From the NCBI GenBank assembly GCA_937871285.1, contig CALMQS010000080.1, positions 1 to 49,489 on the forward strand: a DNA stretch of 49,489 nucleotides, read 5' to 3'. Shown piece by piece: positions 16,265 to 24,763 of this stretch (positions are counted from its first letter, which is position 1; the number at the start of each line of letters is the position of its first letter). Below the pieces are notes generated by a model, which saw only the letters and a list, made by a program, of their open reading frames with translations, ran no database searches and was not told the origin of the DNA. Made by a program: the position numbers and the translations under genes. The stretch is from an uncultured Sphingobacteriales bacterium (GTDB lineage: Bacteria > Bacteroidota > Bacteroidia > Chitinophagales > Chitinophagaceae).

Positions 16265-16897
16265 CTAATGCTGTCGCACTGCTCCTGCTCCTTTCCCCGC
16301 CAGGTCTTTCATGGCGTCTTCTTCAAATTCACCTTCTATTTCAACAGAATAGTTGAACCTGTCGGTTGGGAAACCCTTGTGTACAAGGTGGATAGTGGTG
16401 AATTTTTCTGCCATGTCGGCCAGTACGAATCTTACTTCGTTGCCTATAGAATCTTTTCCTTTCCCGATTTCTTTTTCCTTTTTGTTAAACGGCTCGCCAC
16501 TGCTGTACTTGGCACAAACCGCTATTTCCGCTCCCGCTTTTCCGTCGGTTTTTCTGATGGTTATAATAACCTTATCAAATGGTGAGGGCGCAATGGTAAA
16601 TGTTCTTTCGGTAGCAATTAATGAACCGGCAACTTTTTTGGTAGGGATAAGCAGTTCCCTGGCGCCAATTTCCCAATTGCTGTCATTGGAAATTTTTCCG
16701 TAAGATTTTAAGAGGTCGGTTTGCAGATCGAATGCTGCATCAATTAATTTGTTCAGTTCCTTTTGCGCGCCTGGTTCGCCGGGTATTATAGTATTTACAT
16801 AAATTTTTGCCGCTTGTTTTCTAAATTCCTGGTATTGCTTCAGGAAGCTACCTGCCACTTGAATAAGTTTTGAGGTCACGCTTTGACAACTTGCCAT
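16265..16897 (-). CDS. Hypothetical protein, first gene of the T9SS-protein cluster
   Basis: A 210-residue soluble protein with no signal peptide or membrane segment that I can see. The first 75 residues look helical (KLIQVAGSFLKQYQEFRKQAAKIYVN), and the rest has alternating beta-type sequence (TFTIAPSPFDKVIITIRKTDGKAGAEIAVC). It has no family I recognise. It heads a minus-strand set with the small lipoprotein (50 bp away) and the NDEC/T9SS protein, which suggests a common function. Upstream DNA to the LytTR gene has one small palindrome and no other gene. Confidence 0.7.
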   Translation of the reverse strand: MASCQSVTSKLIQVAGSFLKQYQEFRKQAAKIYVNTIIPGEPGAQKELNKLIDAAFDLQTDLLKSYGKISNDSNWEIGARELLIPTKKVAGSLIATERTFTIAPSPFDKVIITIRKTDGKAGAEIAVCAKYSSGEPFNKKEKEIGKGKDSIGNEVRFVLADMAEKFTTIHLVHKGFPTDRFNYSVEIEGEFEEDAMKDLAGKGAGAVRQH

Positions 16898-16915
16898 AGT
16901 AAATAATTTTAATGC

Positions 16916-16929
16916 CTGCCTGTCGGCAG
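16916..16929. repeat. Small palindromic hairpin (CTGCC-TGTC-GGCAG)
   Basis: A 5-bp perfect stem with a TGTC loop inside the sequence GCCTGCCTGTCGGCAGACAGG. A related GC-rich hairpin with GCCGGCAGG occurs at 47101-47119. Such small palindromes are scattered in Bacteroidota intergenic DNA. Confidence 0.5.
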
Positions 16930-17125
16930 ACAGGGTTATGAATTGGTTTGCCGAATCACACTTTAAAACTACATAGGATGGATAGCGAAAGGAATAATCC
17001 TTTCATATCTGGCGGCTGCGGTTTTATAAGTGGAGAGTGGGAATCATAATTGACGGAAGACAAATAAGTTTCAGGCTTAGGGATTTGAACGCTGAAAACT
17101 TTTGCAGAAATTTTTTACAGCGCGT

Positions 17126-17875
17126 TTAAAACGTATCAAGCATGGCAAGGAATTCATCTTTTTTGCGGCGGGAGATATCTACATGGTGATTGCCGGTGAG
17201 TATAACATAACCACCTTCGCCTTTTATATATTTCTGTACATGCCGCAGGTTGATCAAAAACGAATGATGCACCCGGCAAAATCCCGAATCTGCAAGCATA
17301 TTTTCAAAATCTTTCAGATTCCTGGATACCAAGCAGCTTTGTTTGTTTTTTAGAAACAGCGTAGTGTAACTGCCATCGGCCCTGCAATAGATAATGTCAG
17401 CGGTGTCAAAAAAATCAATACCGGTTAAGGAAGGGATAGCAAGCTTTTCTATTTTGCCGGATCCCGACTGAATATTATGCAGCACGGATTGGTACTGGTA
17501 AAAGCTGTTTTTGCCTTGTAACCGGTCTTTTACTTTTTTAACAGCATGAACAAGGTCATCTACGTCAATAGGCTTCAGAAGATAATCCAGCGCGCTGAAC
17601 TTGATGGCCTTAATGGCATACCTGTCGTAAGCCGATACAAAGATCACATCAAAAGTTACAGGTGAAAGTTGCAGTAATACATCAAAGCCCGACATTTCCG
17701 GCATCTGGATATCCAGGAATACCAGTGATGGCTTATGTTGCCTGATGCCTGCAATGCCCTCAGCAGGAGTGGCATATATTCCCGCGATAGCCACTTCAGG
17801 GCAGTACTTTTCAAGCGTCATCTGAATGGTTTCCCGTCCGTCTTGCTCATCATCTATTATAATTGCTGTAATCAT
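17126..17875 (-). CDS. LytTR-family response regulator
   Basis: A 249-residue cytoplasmic regulator: receiver domain (residues 1-120) with the acidic pair D8/D9, phospho-acceptor D55 in VFLDIQMPEMSG and the conserved Lys in DYLLKPID, and a C-terminal LytTR DNA-binding domain (about 145-245; IIYCRADGSYTTLFL, FCRVHHSFLINLRHV). Its ATG overlaps the stop of the upstream kinase gene (ATGA at 17872-17875), which means translational coupling and makes the two a pair. Targets are unknown; the neighbouring divergent acyltransferase-like gene is one candidate. Confidence 0.93.
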   Translation of the reverse strand: MITAIIIDDEQDGRETIQMTLEKYCPEVAIAGIYATPAEGIAGIRQHKPSLVFLDIQMPEMSGFDVLLQLSPVTFDVIFVSAYDRYAIKAIKFSALDYLLKPIDVDDLVHAVKKVKDRLQGKNSFYQYQSVLHNIQSGSGKIEKLAIPSLTGIDFFDTADIIYCRADGSYTTLFLKNKQSCLVSRNLKDFENMLADSGFCRVHHSFLINLRHVQKYIKGEGGYVILTGNHHVDISRRKKDEFLAMLDTF

Positions 17876-19935
17876 CTTTCAGAAACTGGAATATTGATTT
17901 CTATACGCGTGCCCACCGCGTTGTTATGTGTATCTTTCATATCTGTTACCCGTATTATTTGTTCGGGGTTTTCCCTGTTGAGCAGTCTTAGCCGGTCTTC
18001 GGTAATTTTCATACCCATTGACTTTTTCCTGAACACAGATCTTTCGCTGAGTTGCTGCGCTTTTTCCCTTCCTACACCGTTATCTTCTATAGTGCACAGC
18101 AGCCTGTCGTTATCTTCCTTTACACCAATAAAAATATTATTTTTCTCGTATTCTTTTTTATGCATCAGTCCATGCCAGATGGCATTCTCCACAAAAGGCT
18201 GCAATACCATGGAGGGAAGATAAGTGCTCTCCGGCTCAATGGATTCATCAATGGAGATATTGTAATTGATCCTGCCTTTAAAACGCAGACCTTCCAGTTG
18301 GATGTACGATTCCAGCAAAGCCATTTCATTTTCCAGTGAAACCGTTGGCGATTCCGCATTTTCCAGTATGAGCCGTACCAGTTTTGAAAATTTGGTAAGG
18401 TAGGATGAGGCGTTTTGCGTTTCACCCTGCAGTATCATGCGGTTAATCGAATTCATGCAATTGAATAAAAAGTGGGGATTGATCTGTGCCCGAAGGGCTT
18501 TCATTTCCAGTTCGCTCATCTGTCGCTTATAGTCTGCATCCCTGATCTCATTGTTTTTTAATGCAAGTAATTTTTGATTTTTTAACCGTTGCCGGAATAT
18601 GTAAATCAATAAAACAACCAGCAGTCCCAATAATAATAATCCGGTTAAAAGCCCTTTCTTTAATGTAGCCTGTCGCTGGGTTTCCTGCTCCTGTAGCAGT
18701 TTTTCCTTTGCCAGCAATTGAATTTGCCTGTCTTTTTCAGCGGTTTCATATTTTGTTTGGAGCTCATTCAACTGCCTCGCTGTTTGCTCACCCAGGAGTG
18801 TATCTGTAATCTTTGAATATAATACATGATAATTGTAGGCTTTTGAAAAATTCCCTTGCGAAGCATTTATGTCTGCAAGGTTTTCATAAACATCTTTCAA
18901 CATTGGCTTTGATCTTATTTCCTTTACAAGGGAGAGAGCTTTAAGGGAATAATGTATTGCCGAATCATAATTCCTTAGCCGGCTATACCCGAGACCAACG
19001 CCTATCAGGCTTCTCGAAAGATCTTCTTTACTGGGAAGCTGTTCACGTATTGCGAGACCCTGTAAATGATAAATCAATGCACTGTCATACCGGGCCATTT
19101 TATCGAATAAGAATGCAATGTTGGCTAAAGACAATGCAGTACCAGTTTCATTACCAATTTCCCGGTAAATCTGCAGGGCCTGCAGGTAATTTTGTTTTGC
19201 TTTTTCAAACTGGTGTGTTTCGGTATAAAGATTTCCCAGGTTCACTAATACGTATGTCTTGTCGTTTTTTTCATCGAGCGTGTCGTATATAACCAGAGCT
19301 TTTTTGAACAGCAGCTCCGCATCAGGATATTTTTTTGTTTCTTTTAGTATGACGCCAATTGCATTTAGCGTATATCCTACGCTGTAGTCATTGCCATCCT
19401 TTTGTTCTATGTTCATTAACCTGTAATAGGCTGCCAGGCTTTTTTCATAGTCTCCCAAATGCGAGTTAACAATGCCAATTTGATATAGCACCGCAGCTAC
19501 CCGGCCGGAATCGCCTTTTCTTTCGTAGTAATGAAGATTGGGTTCCAGGTGCATCAGTGCTTCCGTATGATTTCCCCTGAATCTTGCTATCACGCCATAA
19601 TAATATGCTGCTTTCATGATTCCAGCGGAGTCTTTTAATGTATGGGACAACAGGTGTACACTGTCAGCGTATTGTTTCGCTATTTCTAATTGATGTATGC
19701 CTAAATAGGCCCAGCATATCTTTCCATATAAACCGATCTTTTCAGCGCCTCCCGGCGCAGCCTGCAGGTTTGTATGCAGACTATCAATGTAAAACTGAAC
19801 ATCAGCCGGAATTTTCAATTCATTTTTAACAACAGCAGTATCCTGTATTTTTTGCGGTTGGGCAGTTAACGAAAGTAAAAATGCCGGTAAGCAGGAAAAG
19901 AATAAAATACCCCGATGAAGTAAAATCGTTGACAT
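17872..19935 (-). CDS. TPR-containing sensor histidine kinase (LytS-like)
   Basis: About 687 residues. The start MSTILLHRG gives a Sec signal peptide ending near SLTAQ; a longer frame adds 28 unlikely residues. Residues ~50-390 are tetratricopeptide repeats in the periplasm (many YxxALxxYxxx units such as AKQNYLQALQIYREIGNETG and YDSAIHYSLKALSLVKEI). A coiled coil (TAEKDRQIQLLAKEKLLQEQ) leads to one membrane segment (GLLTGLLLLGLLVVLLIYIF) and a cytoplasmic His_kinase domain with H in RAQINPHFLFNCMNSI, and an HATPase with NAIWHGLMHK and IEDNGVGREKA. It phosphorylates the overlapping LytTR regulator. The signal it senses is unknown. Confidence 0.92.
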   Translation of the reverse strand: MSTILLHRGILFFSCLPAFLLSLTAQPQKIQDTAVVKNELKIPADVQFYIDSLHTNLQAAPGGAEKIGLYGKICWAYLGIHQLEIAKQYADSVHLLSHTLKDSAGIMKAAYYYGVIARFRGNHTEALMHLEPNLHYYERKGDSGRVAAVLYQIGIVNSHLGDYEKSLAAYYRLMNIEQKDGNDYSVGYTLNAIGVILKETKKYPDAELLFKKALVIYDTLDEKNDKTYVLVNLGNLYTETHQFEKAKQNYLQALQIYREIGNETGTALSLANIAFLFDKMARYDSALIYHLQGLAIREQLPSKEDLSRSLIGVGLGYSRLRNYDSAIHYSLKALSLVKEIRSKPMLKDVYENLADINASQGNFSKAYNYHVLYSKITDTLLGEQTARQLNELQTKYETAEKDRQIQLLAKEKLLQEQETQRQATLKKGLLTGLLLLGLLVVLLIYIFRQRLKNQKLLALKNNEIRDADYKRQMSELEMKALRAQINPHFLFNCMNSINRMILQGETQNASSYLTKFSKLVRLILENAESPTVSLENEMALLESYIQLEGLRFKGRINYNISIDESIEPESTYLPSMVLQPFVENAIWHGLMHKKEYEKNNIFIGVKEDNDRLLCTIEDNGVGREKAQQLSERSVFRKKSMGMKITEDRLRLLNRENPEQIIRVTDMKDTHNNAVGTRIEINIPVSER

Positions 19936-20115
19936 AACGAATATTCTTGAAGTAAAACTATTCAATAAATCAGTAAGGAGCAAGCAGCCTGGGTTTAAAG
20001 CAAAGTAAGATTGCCGCATGTTATATGAACAGGAAATAAAATGGCAGCTTTATACCCCAATTCGGGTATTTGCAGGCAATCTCCTTTTCGTATCTTAAAC
20101 GTTAAATGCAATGGT

Positions 20116-21336
20116 ATGCAGGAATTATCGGTTAAGAGGCGCTACCGGATTGATTCGATTGATGTACTTCGCGGACTTGTGATGGTTATCATGGCACTGG
20201 ACCATGTCAGGGATTTTTTTCATAGAGTGGTTGTGGAGGGCGGCGATGAGCTTGCCACCGGTCCTACTGATCTTGACAGTACCACACCGGCACTGTTTTT
20301 TACCAGATGGATTACTCATTTCTGTGCGCCCATTTTTGTTTTCCTGGCAGGTACTTCAGGTTATTTGCTTGGTTTTAAAAAGACAAAAAAGGAACTCAGC
20401 AGCTTTCTGATCAAAAGAGGGTTATGGCTGGTAGTGGTGGAAGTAGGGATCATTACTTTGGGCTGGACTTTCAATCCATTTTATAATGTTATCATTCTGC
20501 AGGTCATCTGGGCTATCGGTATAAGTTTTTTCATCCTGGGTATATTAATATACCTGCCTTTTAAAGCGATCTTAACTATTGGGCTTATCATTGTCTTTGG
20601 TCATAACCTGCTCGATTATCCGGGCATCAGCGCGGGATTGAAAGGAAGTTTGATTTCAGACCTCTTGTACTTCTCTGATTTTTCTGTTTACAATATTGAT
20701 AAGGATCATTTATTTCTTATTGTTTATTCGTTTCTGCCCTGGACTGGCGTAATGCTGCTTGGATATTGTTTTGGAAGATTATTCAGTTCCGGTGTTAATG
20801 CGGCATGGAGAAAAAAGATATTATGGCAGATGGGAGCGGGGCTTTTACTGCTTTTTATTCTTTTGCGGCTTATCAATAAATATGGCGACCCTGTTCCATG
20901 GTCCGTACAACCAAGAGGTGATGTGTTTACTTTTCTTTCCTTTATTAATGTCAACAAATACCCACCATCGCTCCAATTTCTTTGTCTTACTATTGGCGGT
21001 GGAATGCTGCTGTTGTCATTACTGGAAGAGAGAAAAAATAAAACCACTGATTTTTTCAGGATATATGGTCGTGTGCCCATGTTTTATTATATCCTGCATT
21101 TTTATCTTATCCACCTGCTGGTTGTCATCTTTTTCTATGCGCAGGGTTATTCCGGCAGCCAAATTGTTACGCCCAACAATCCTTTCCTTTTCCGGCCAAG
21201 TGATTTCGGATTTAATTTGTGGGGAGTGTATGCAGTATGGGTATCGGTAGTGCTTATTTTATTTCCCCTGTGTAAAAAATATGACCGGTATAAAAGCCTG
21301 CATGTACATCACAAGTGGTGGCTTGGTTATTTATAG
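20116..21336 (+). CDS. DUF1624/HGSNAT-like membrane acyltransferase
   Basis: About 406 residues with around ten membrane helices. The N-terminal motif RIDSIDVLRGLVMVIMALDH-VRDFF and the WITHFCAPIFVFLAGTSGYL segment are characteristic of the bacterial DUF1624 group related to heparan-alpha-glucosaminide N-acetyltransferase, which moves acetyl groups across membranes to sugars. The C-terminal RIYGRVPMFYYILHFYLIHL motif is also typical. The ATG at 20116 was chosen because it directly precedes the conserved start; the longer frame adds 25 atypical residues. It is divergent from the TPR kinase (180-bp gap) and could be its target. Acceptor unknown. Confidence 0.85.
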   Translation: MQELSVKRRYRIDSIDVLRGLVMVIMALDHVRDFFHRVVVEGGDELATGPTDLDSTTPALFFTRWITHFCAPIFVFLAGTSGYLLGFKKTKKELSSFLIKRGLWLVVVEVGIITLGWTFNPFYNVIILQVIWAIGISFFILGILIYLPFKAILTIGLIIVFGHNLLDYPGISAGLKGSLISDLLYFSDFSVYNIDKDHLFLIVYSFLPWTGVMLLGYCFGRLFSSGVNAAWRKKILWQMGAGLLLLFILLRLINKYGDPVPWSVQPRGDVFTFLSFINVNKYPPSLQFLCLTIGGGMLLLSLLEERKNKTTDFFRIYGRVPMFYYILHFYLIHLLVVIFFYAQGYSGSQIVTPNNPFLFRPSDFGFNLWGVYAVWVSVVLILFPLCKKYDRYKSLHVHHKWWLGYL

Positions 21337-21392
21337 GAAAAGCAACCGGTGATACGGTTTATTGTCCTGAAACAGGTAGACAGATTTCACCG

Positions 21393-21418
21393 CCCCGGTT
21401 TCATGTCTCCACGAAATG
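21393..21418. repeat. Imperfect hairpin repeat, copy 1
   Basis: CCCCGGTTTCATGTCTCCACGAAATG can fold as TTTCATG/CACGAAA around TCTC. A related copy (GCCCGGTTCGTGTCTCCGCG then AAACGG) lies at 23075-23100. Each copy follows the end of a plus-strand gene. The remaining part of this 263-bp gap is AT-rich with nothing else seen. Confidence 0.5.
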
Positions 21419-21599
21419 TGGTTTATCCTTTTTTGTTTGGTTGAACAGCATTCGCTTTTTTCTTTTGTTTTATTTCAATTTGAGAATTAATTTCAAAAAC
21501 TGGCCCGCCTGCGGATCAGCAAATTTTATTGTTTTGTTATCGCATTTACATTTCCGTTCACATCCGGAAGGATAATTGTGGCAGCCATAATTTAAAAAA

Positions 21600-23069
21600 A
21601 TGATCATGCACAAAAAAAAATACCTGTTTATACTGCTGCTCTCTCTGCCTTTCACTATCGTTTCGGGTAAAGATTACCCGGCCTCATTGTTTAATATTTA
21701 TTCGGATGGCGTAACATTGAATACCCGGTCTATTCAATATGCGCTTAACTATATTCACGATAACGGGGGCGGCCGGCTGGTTTTTCATGTGGGCAGATAC
21801 CTCACGGGATCAGTTTACCTGCGGTCTAATGTGTCTATAGAGCTGAAAGAAGGCGCCGGGTTGATTGGCGCATTAAACCCCTGGGAATACGACAGGAAAG
21901 GCTGGACGGCTTTGCTGTTTGGATTAGACCAGGAAAATATTGCCATTACAGGGAAGGGGTATATTGACGGGCAGGGGCGCGAGGTAGCCCGCAATTTCGT
22001 AGATGTCATCCATCGCGGAATTTATAAAGATGGCTTCCGCTATGATCGGCCAGAAGCAGAAGCCAGACCGATGATCTTTTACCTGAAAGGATGTAAAGAT
22101 ATACTCATACGCGGCATTACGATCAAAAATTCATCGAGCTGGGTACAAACCTACGACCAGTGCACCGATCTTTGGTTAGACAGCATTTACGTAGACAGTA
22201 AAGCGTATTGGAACAACGATGGCATTGATATCGTGGATTGCAACGGGGTAAAAATTACTAATTCTTATATTGATGCGTCTGATGACGGTATATGTCTTAA
22301 ATCGCACGATGCTTCAAAAGTTTGTAAAAATGTTGAGATAATCAATAATACGATACGATCCAGCGCAAATGGCATCAAGTTCGGAACGGCTTCATATGGC
22401 GGGTTCAGTAATGTGAGGATCATGAATAATAAAGTGTATAACACCTACCGCTCGGCGATTACTTTTGCAGCCGTGGATGGCGGTTTTGTGGAAGATATAA
22501 TTGTTGACAGCCTGCAGGCCTTCAATACGGGAAATGCGGTCTTTCTTCGTATAGGAGAACGTGTGCCGGGTAAAAAAGGACGCATGGAGCATATACGGAT
22601 ATCAAACCTGTATGCCGAAATTGCTGCTACCAAACCCGATGCAGGATATGAATACGAAGGACCGGTAGAAGATATGCCGCGTAATATTTCGCCGTCATCT
22701 TTTGCAGGGCTTCCGGATGCGTTTATCCGCCATGTGGAAATGAGGAATATTGAGATCAGGTATCCCGGAGGAGGAGATCCTCATTTTGCAGCGGTTCCCC
22801 TTAATGCTTTGAACAAAATTCCTGAAAAAGCCACAGCTTACCCTGAGTTTTCCATGTTTGGCGAGTTGCCGGCCTGGGGATTTTTCTTTAAGCATGTGGA
22901 GGATGTTCGTATTGAGAACATGCTTCTTTCCGTGAAAAAAAAGGATTTTCGTACTGCCATTGTTATTGATAACGGGCATGATATAACGATCAGTAAGCTG
23001 GTTGTGAAAGAGCCGGCGAAAAAGGTGCCGGTATTTTCAAACAGATCCACACGGGTTGTTATTAAATGA
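21600..23069 (+). CDS. GH28-like right-handed beta-helix glycosidase
   Basis: A 489-residue secreted protein with a Sec signal (to about VSG). It is a right-handed parallel beta-helix of the polygalacturonase (GH28) type: N-N-D-G (205-208, usual NTD) and S-D-D-G (227-230, usual GDD) provide the catalytic aspartates, but the canonical G-H-G is replaced by ANGIKFG (256-262), and the RIK motif is not obvious. This matches a divergent bacterial group rather than a standard endo-polygalacturonase, so pectin or rhamnogalacturonan-related exo activity is only an inference. ATGs at 21600 and 21606 are both possible. No partner gene is tightly linked, but a secreted BNR-type protein of the same neighbourhood lies 1.7 kb downstream. 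Confidence 0.85.
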   Translation: MIMHKKKYLFILLLSLPFTIVSGKDYPASLFNIYSDGVTLNTRSIQYALNYIHDNGGGRLVFHVGRYLTGSVYLRSNVSIELKEGAGLIGALNPWEYDRKGWTALLFGLDQENIAITGKGYIDGQGREVARNFVDVIHRGIYKDGFRYDRPEAEARPMIFYLKGCKDILIRGITIKNSSSWVQTYDQCTDLWLDSIYVDSKAYWNNDGIDIVDCNGVKITNSYIDASDDGICLKSHDASKVCKNVEIINNTIRSSANGIKFGTASYGGFSNVRIMNNKVYNTYRSAITFAAVDGGFVEDIIVDSLQAFNTGNAVFLRIGERVPGKKGRMEHIRISNLYAEIAATKPDAGYEYEGPVEDMPRNISPSSFAGLPDAFIRHVEMRNIEIRYPGGGDPHFAAVPLNALNKIPEKATAYPEFSMFGELPAWGFFFKHVEDVRIENMLLSVKKKDFRTAIVIDNGHDITISKLVVKEPAKKVPVFSNRSTRVVIK

Positions 23070-23074
23070 TTAAC

Positions 23075-23100
23075 GCCCGGTTCGTGTCTCCGCGAAACGG
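23075..23100. repeat. Imperfect hairpin repeat, copy 2
   Basis: Related to 21393-21418: CCGGTTCGTGTCTCCGCGAA with flanking bases, directly after the GH28-like stop. It may act as a transcript-end hairpin. Confidence 0.5.
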
Positions 23101-23190
23101 TAGCTGGGAAAACAGGCCGGTTTTAAATTGGTTCTTGCTTTCATCCCGGGCTTTGCGTGAAATCTTTATATCTTTCCAAAAATTTCAGGC

Positions 23191-23508
23191 ATGAATAATT
23201 CTTTTTGGGATTCAACATTAGGCAGGTTCAGGTTAGTAGCAATAGTGGAAGGTATATCCTACCTTATTTTATTGGGCATAGCTATGCCCTTAAAGTATTT
23301 TGCAGGACTTCCGGAAGCGGTAAAGTATACAGGCTGGGCGCATGGTGTACTGTTTGTTTTATATATGGTCTTATTACTAAAAGTATGGATACAGTACCGG
23401 TGGAGCTTTGGTAAAGTAGTGCTGGCATTTATTGCTTCTCTTTTGCCTTTCGGCACATTTGTGCTGGACAGCAAATTAAAAAAGGAACAACAGGCAGCTA
23501 ATGCTTAG
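23191..23508 (+). CDS. DUF3817 membrane protein
   Basis: A 105-residue membrane protein with three hydrophobic segments. It matches the DUF3817 pattern (FRLVAIVEGISYLILLGIAMPLKY, then YTGWAHGVLFVLYM and FIASLLPFGTFVLD). Members are small integral membrane proteins found in many bacteria; the function is unknown. It stands alone, 121 bp after the GH28-like gene and about 100 bp before the flavodoxin gene, so co-transcription is possible but not shown. Confidence 0.88.
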   Translation: MNNSFWDSTLGRFRLVAIVEGISYLILLGIAMPLKYFAGLPEAVKYTGWAHGVLFVLYMVLLLKVWIQYRWSFGKVVLAFIASLLPFGTFVLDSKLKKEQQAANA

Positions 23509-23606
23509 TACGGGTTTCGGGTGATTTTTATCAGGAAAACCACTGCACTATATCATAGTTTTCAGCGCCGCATCTTAATAGTTTTATGCCGTTTTAAAAT
23601 ACTATT

Positions 23607-24128
23607 ATGAAAAGCGTTATCATTTATAAGGGCAAATACGGAGCCACACGCCAGTATGCCGAATGGCTGGGCACTGCACTTCATCTGCCACTTAAAACAC
23701 AGGAAGAGCTGCAGGAGGCGGATATTAAAGCATACGATTTTATTATAGTGGGCAGTTCCGTGTATATCGGCAAGCTGCTCATCCGCGAATGGATAAAGCA
23801 ATATGCCGGTGTTTTAAAAAATAAAAAGGTAGTGCTGTTTGTAGTTTGCGGCAGCAATAACCCTAAAGACCGGGAAAAGATCATAAAGCAAAATGTTCCT
23901 GACGGGCTTGTTGACCCCTCCCATATTTTTTTCCTGCCCGGACGGTTGATACAAAGTAAGCTGTCATGGAAAGATAAGTTTATGCTTAAAGTGGGCGCTA
24001 TGCTGGTAAAAGATCCTGAGGCTAAGAAATTCATGCTGCAGGACAGGGATAATGTAAAGGAAGAAAACATTAGCGCGATGATCAGCAAAATTGAAACCTT
24101 ACTTGCAGCGGATAACATTTCTTTCTAA
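23607..24128 (+). CDS. Flavodoxin-domain protein
   Basis: A 173-residue cytoplasmic protein of the flavodoxin_5 (HemG-like) group. The N-terminal strand and FMN phosphate loop are seen in SVIIYKGKYGATRQYAEWLG, and the second FMN-binding region in DFIIVGSSVYIGKL. HemG proteins oxidise protoporphyrinogen, but short flavodoxin-like members of other function are common, so only an FMN-dependent electron-transfer or oxidase role is supported. No heme gene is near. Confidence 0.85.
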   Translation: MKSVIIYKGKYGATRQYAEWLGTALHLPLKTQEELQEADIKAYDFIIVGSSVYIGKLLIREWIKQYAGVLKNKKVVLFVVCGSNNPKDREKIIKQNVPDGLVDPSHIFFLPGRLIQSKLSWKDKFMLKVGAMLVKDPEAKKFMLQDRDNVKEENISAMISKIETLLAADNISF

Positions 24129-24219
24129 CGCGAAGCAGTAAGGGTATAGGTGTTACATTTTTTTCTTCCTCTTCATCGCTGTACGATGTCTCAGACTTCG
24201 AGATACAAATCCGTATCAC

Positions 24220-24549
24220 TCAACGCTTCTTCTTTTTCTTCACCAGTTTATACGAATCATCAATCCATTCTTTTAATATTCCGGATGAAACCGATCCGTC
24301 TACAATGATGGTATTCCAATGCTTCTTGTTCATGTGGTAACCGGGTAATACACAGGAATATGCTGCCCTGAGCTCCTCTGCTTTATCCGGATCGCATTTT
24401 ACATTGAACTGAGTGTGTTCTGTATCTAAGGAAAGTAATAAAAATATTTTTCCATCTGTTTTGAACACTACGGTATCGGGGCCGAAGGGGAGTGATTCTT
24501 CAGCGTCTTCTTTCAATAAGCAGTATTCCCGTATTTGTTCAACGTTCAT
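24220..24549 (-). CDS. MmcQ/YjbR-family protein
   Basis: A 109-residue protein of the MmcQ/YjbR (CyaY-like fold) family: EQIREYCLLKEDAEESLPFG at the N terminus, then VFKTDGKIFLLLSL, FNVKCDPDKAEELRA and the C-terminal HMNKKHWNTIIVDG. Family members are described as possibly DNA-binding, but function is not settled. It is a single gene on the minus strand, convergent with the flavodoxin gene and divergent from the BNR gene. Confidence 0.92.
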   Translation of the reverse strand: MNVEQIREYCLLKEDAEESLPFGPDTVVFKTDGKIFLLLSLDTEHTQFNVKCDPDKAEELRAAYSCVLPGYHMNKKHWNTIIVDGSVSSGILKEWIDDSYKLVKKKKKR

Positions 24550-24586
24550 GTGGTATATTTTTCAACGGTCAAAATTAAAACTTTTA

Positions 24587-24610
24587 TTCACGCAGCGTAC
24601 ACTGCGTGAA
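24587..24610. repeat. Nine-bp inverted repeat between divergent genes
   Basis: TTCACGCAG (24587-24595) and CTGCGTGAA (24602-24610) are perfect reverse complements with a 6-base loop. It lies in the divergent yjbR/BNR region, so it could be an operator or an mRNA leader hairpin; no T-run follows. Confidence 0.5.
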
Positions 24611-24763
24611 ACCTGTAACCCTTAGCCACGAAACCCAAACCGAAAGATTAACGACAGGTATATTATGCAGTATAAATCGAAATAGAATTTCTCTATAGAA
24701 ATTAGAATAAGATTCAGCATAGGGGTGCTGTTTTATATAGTTGAATACCTTAATTTCATCACT

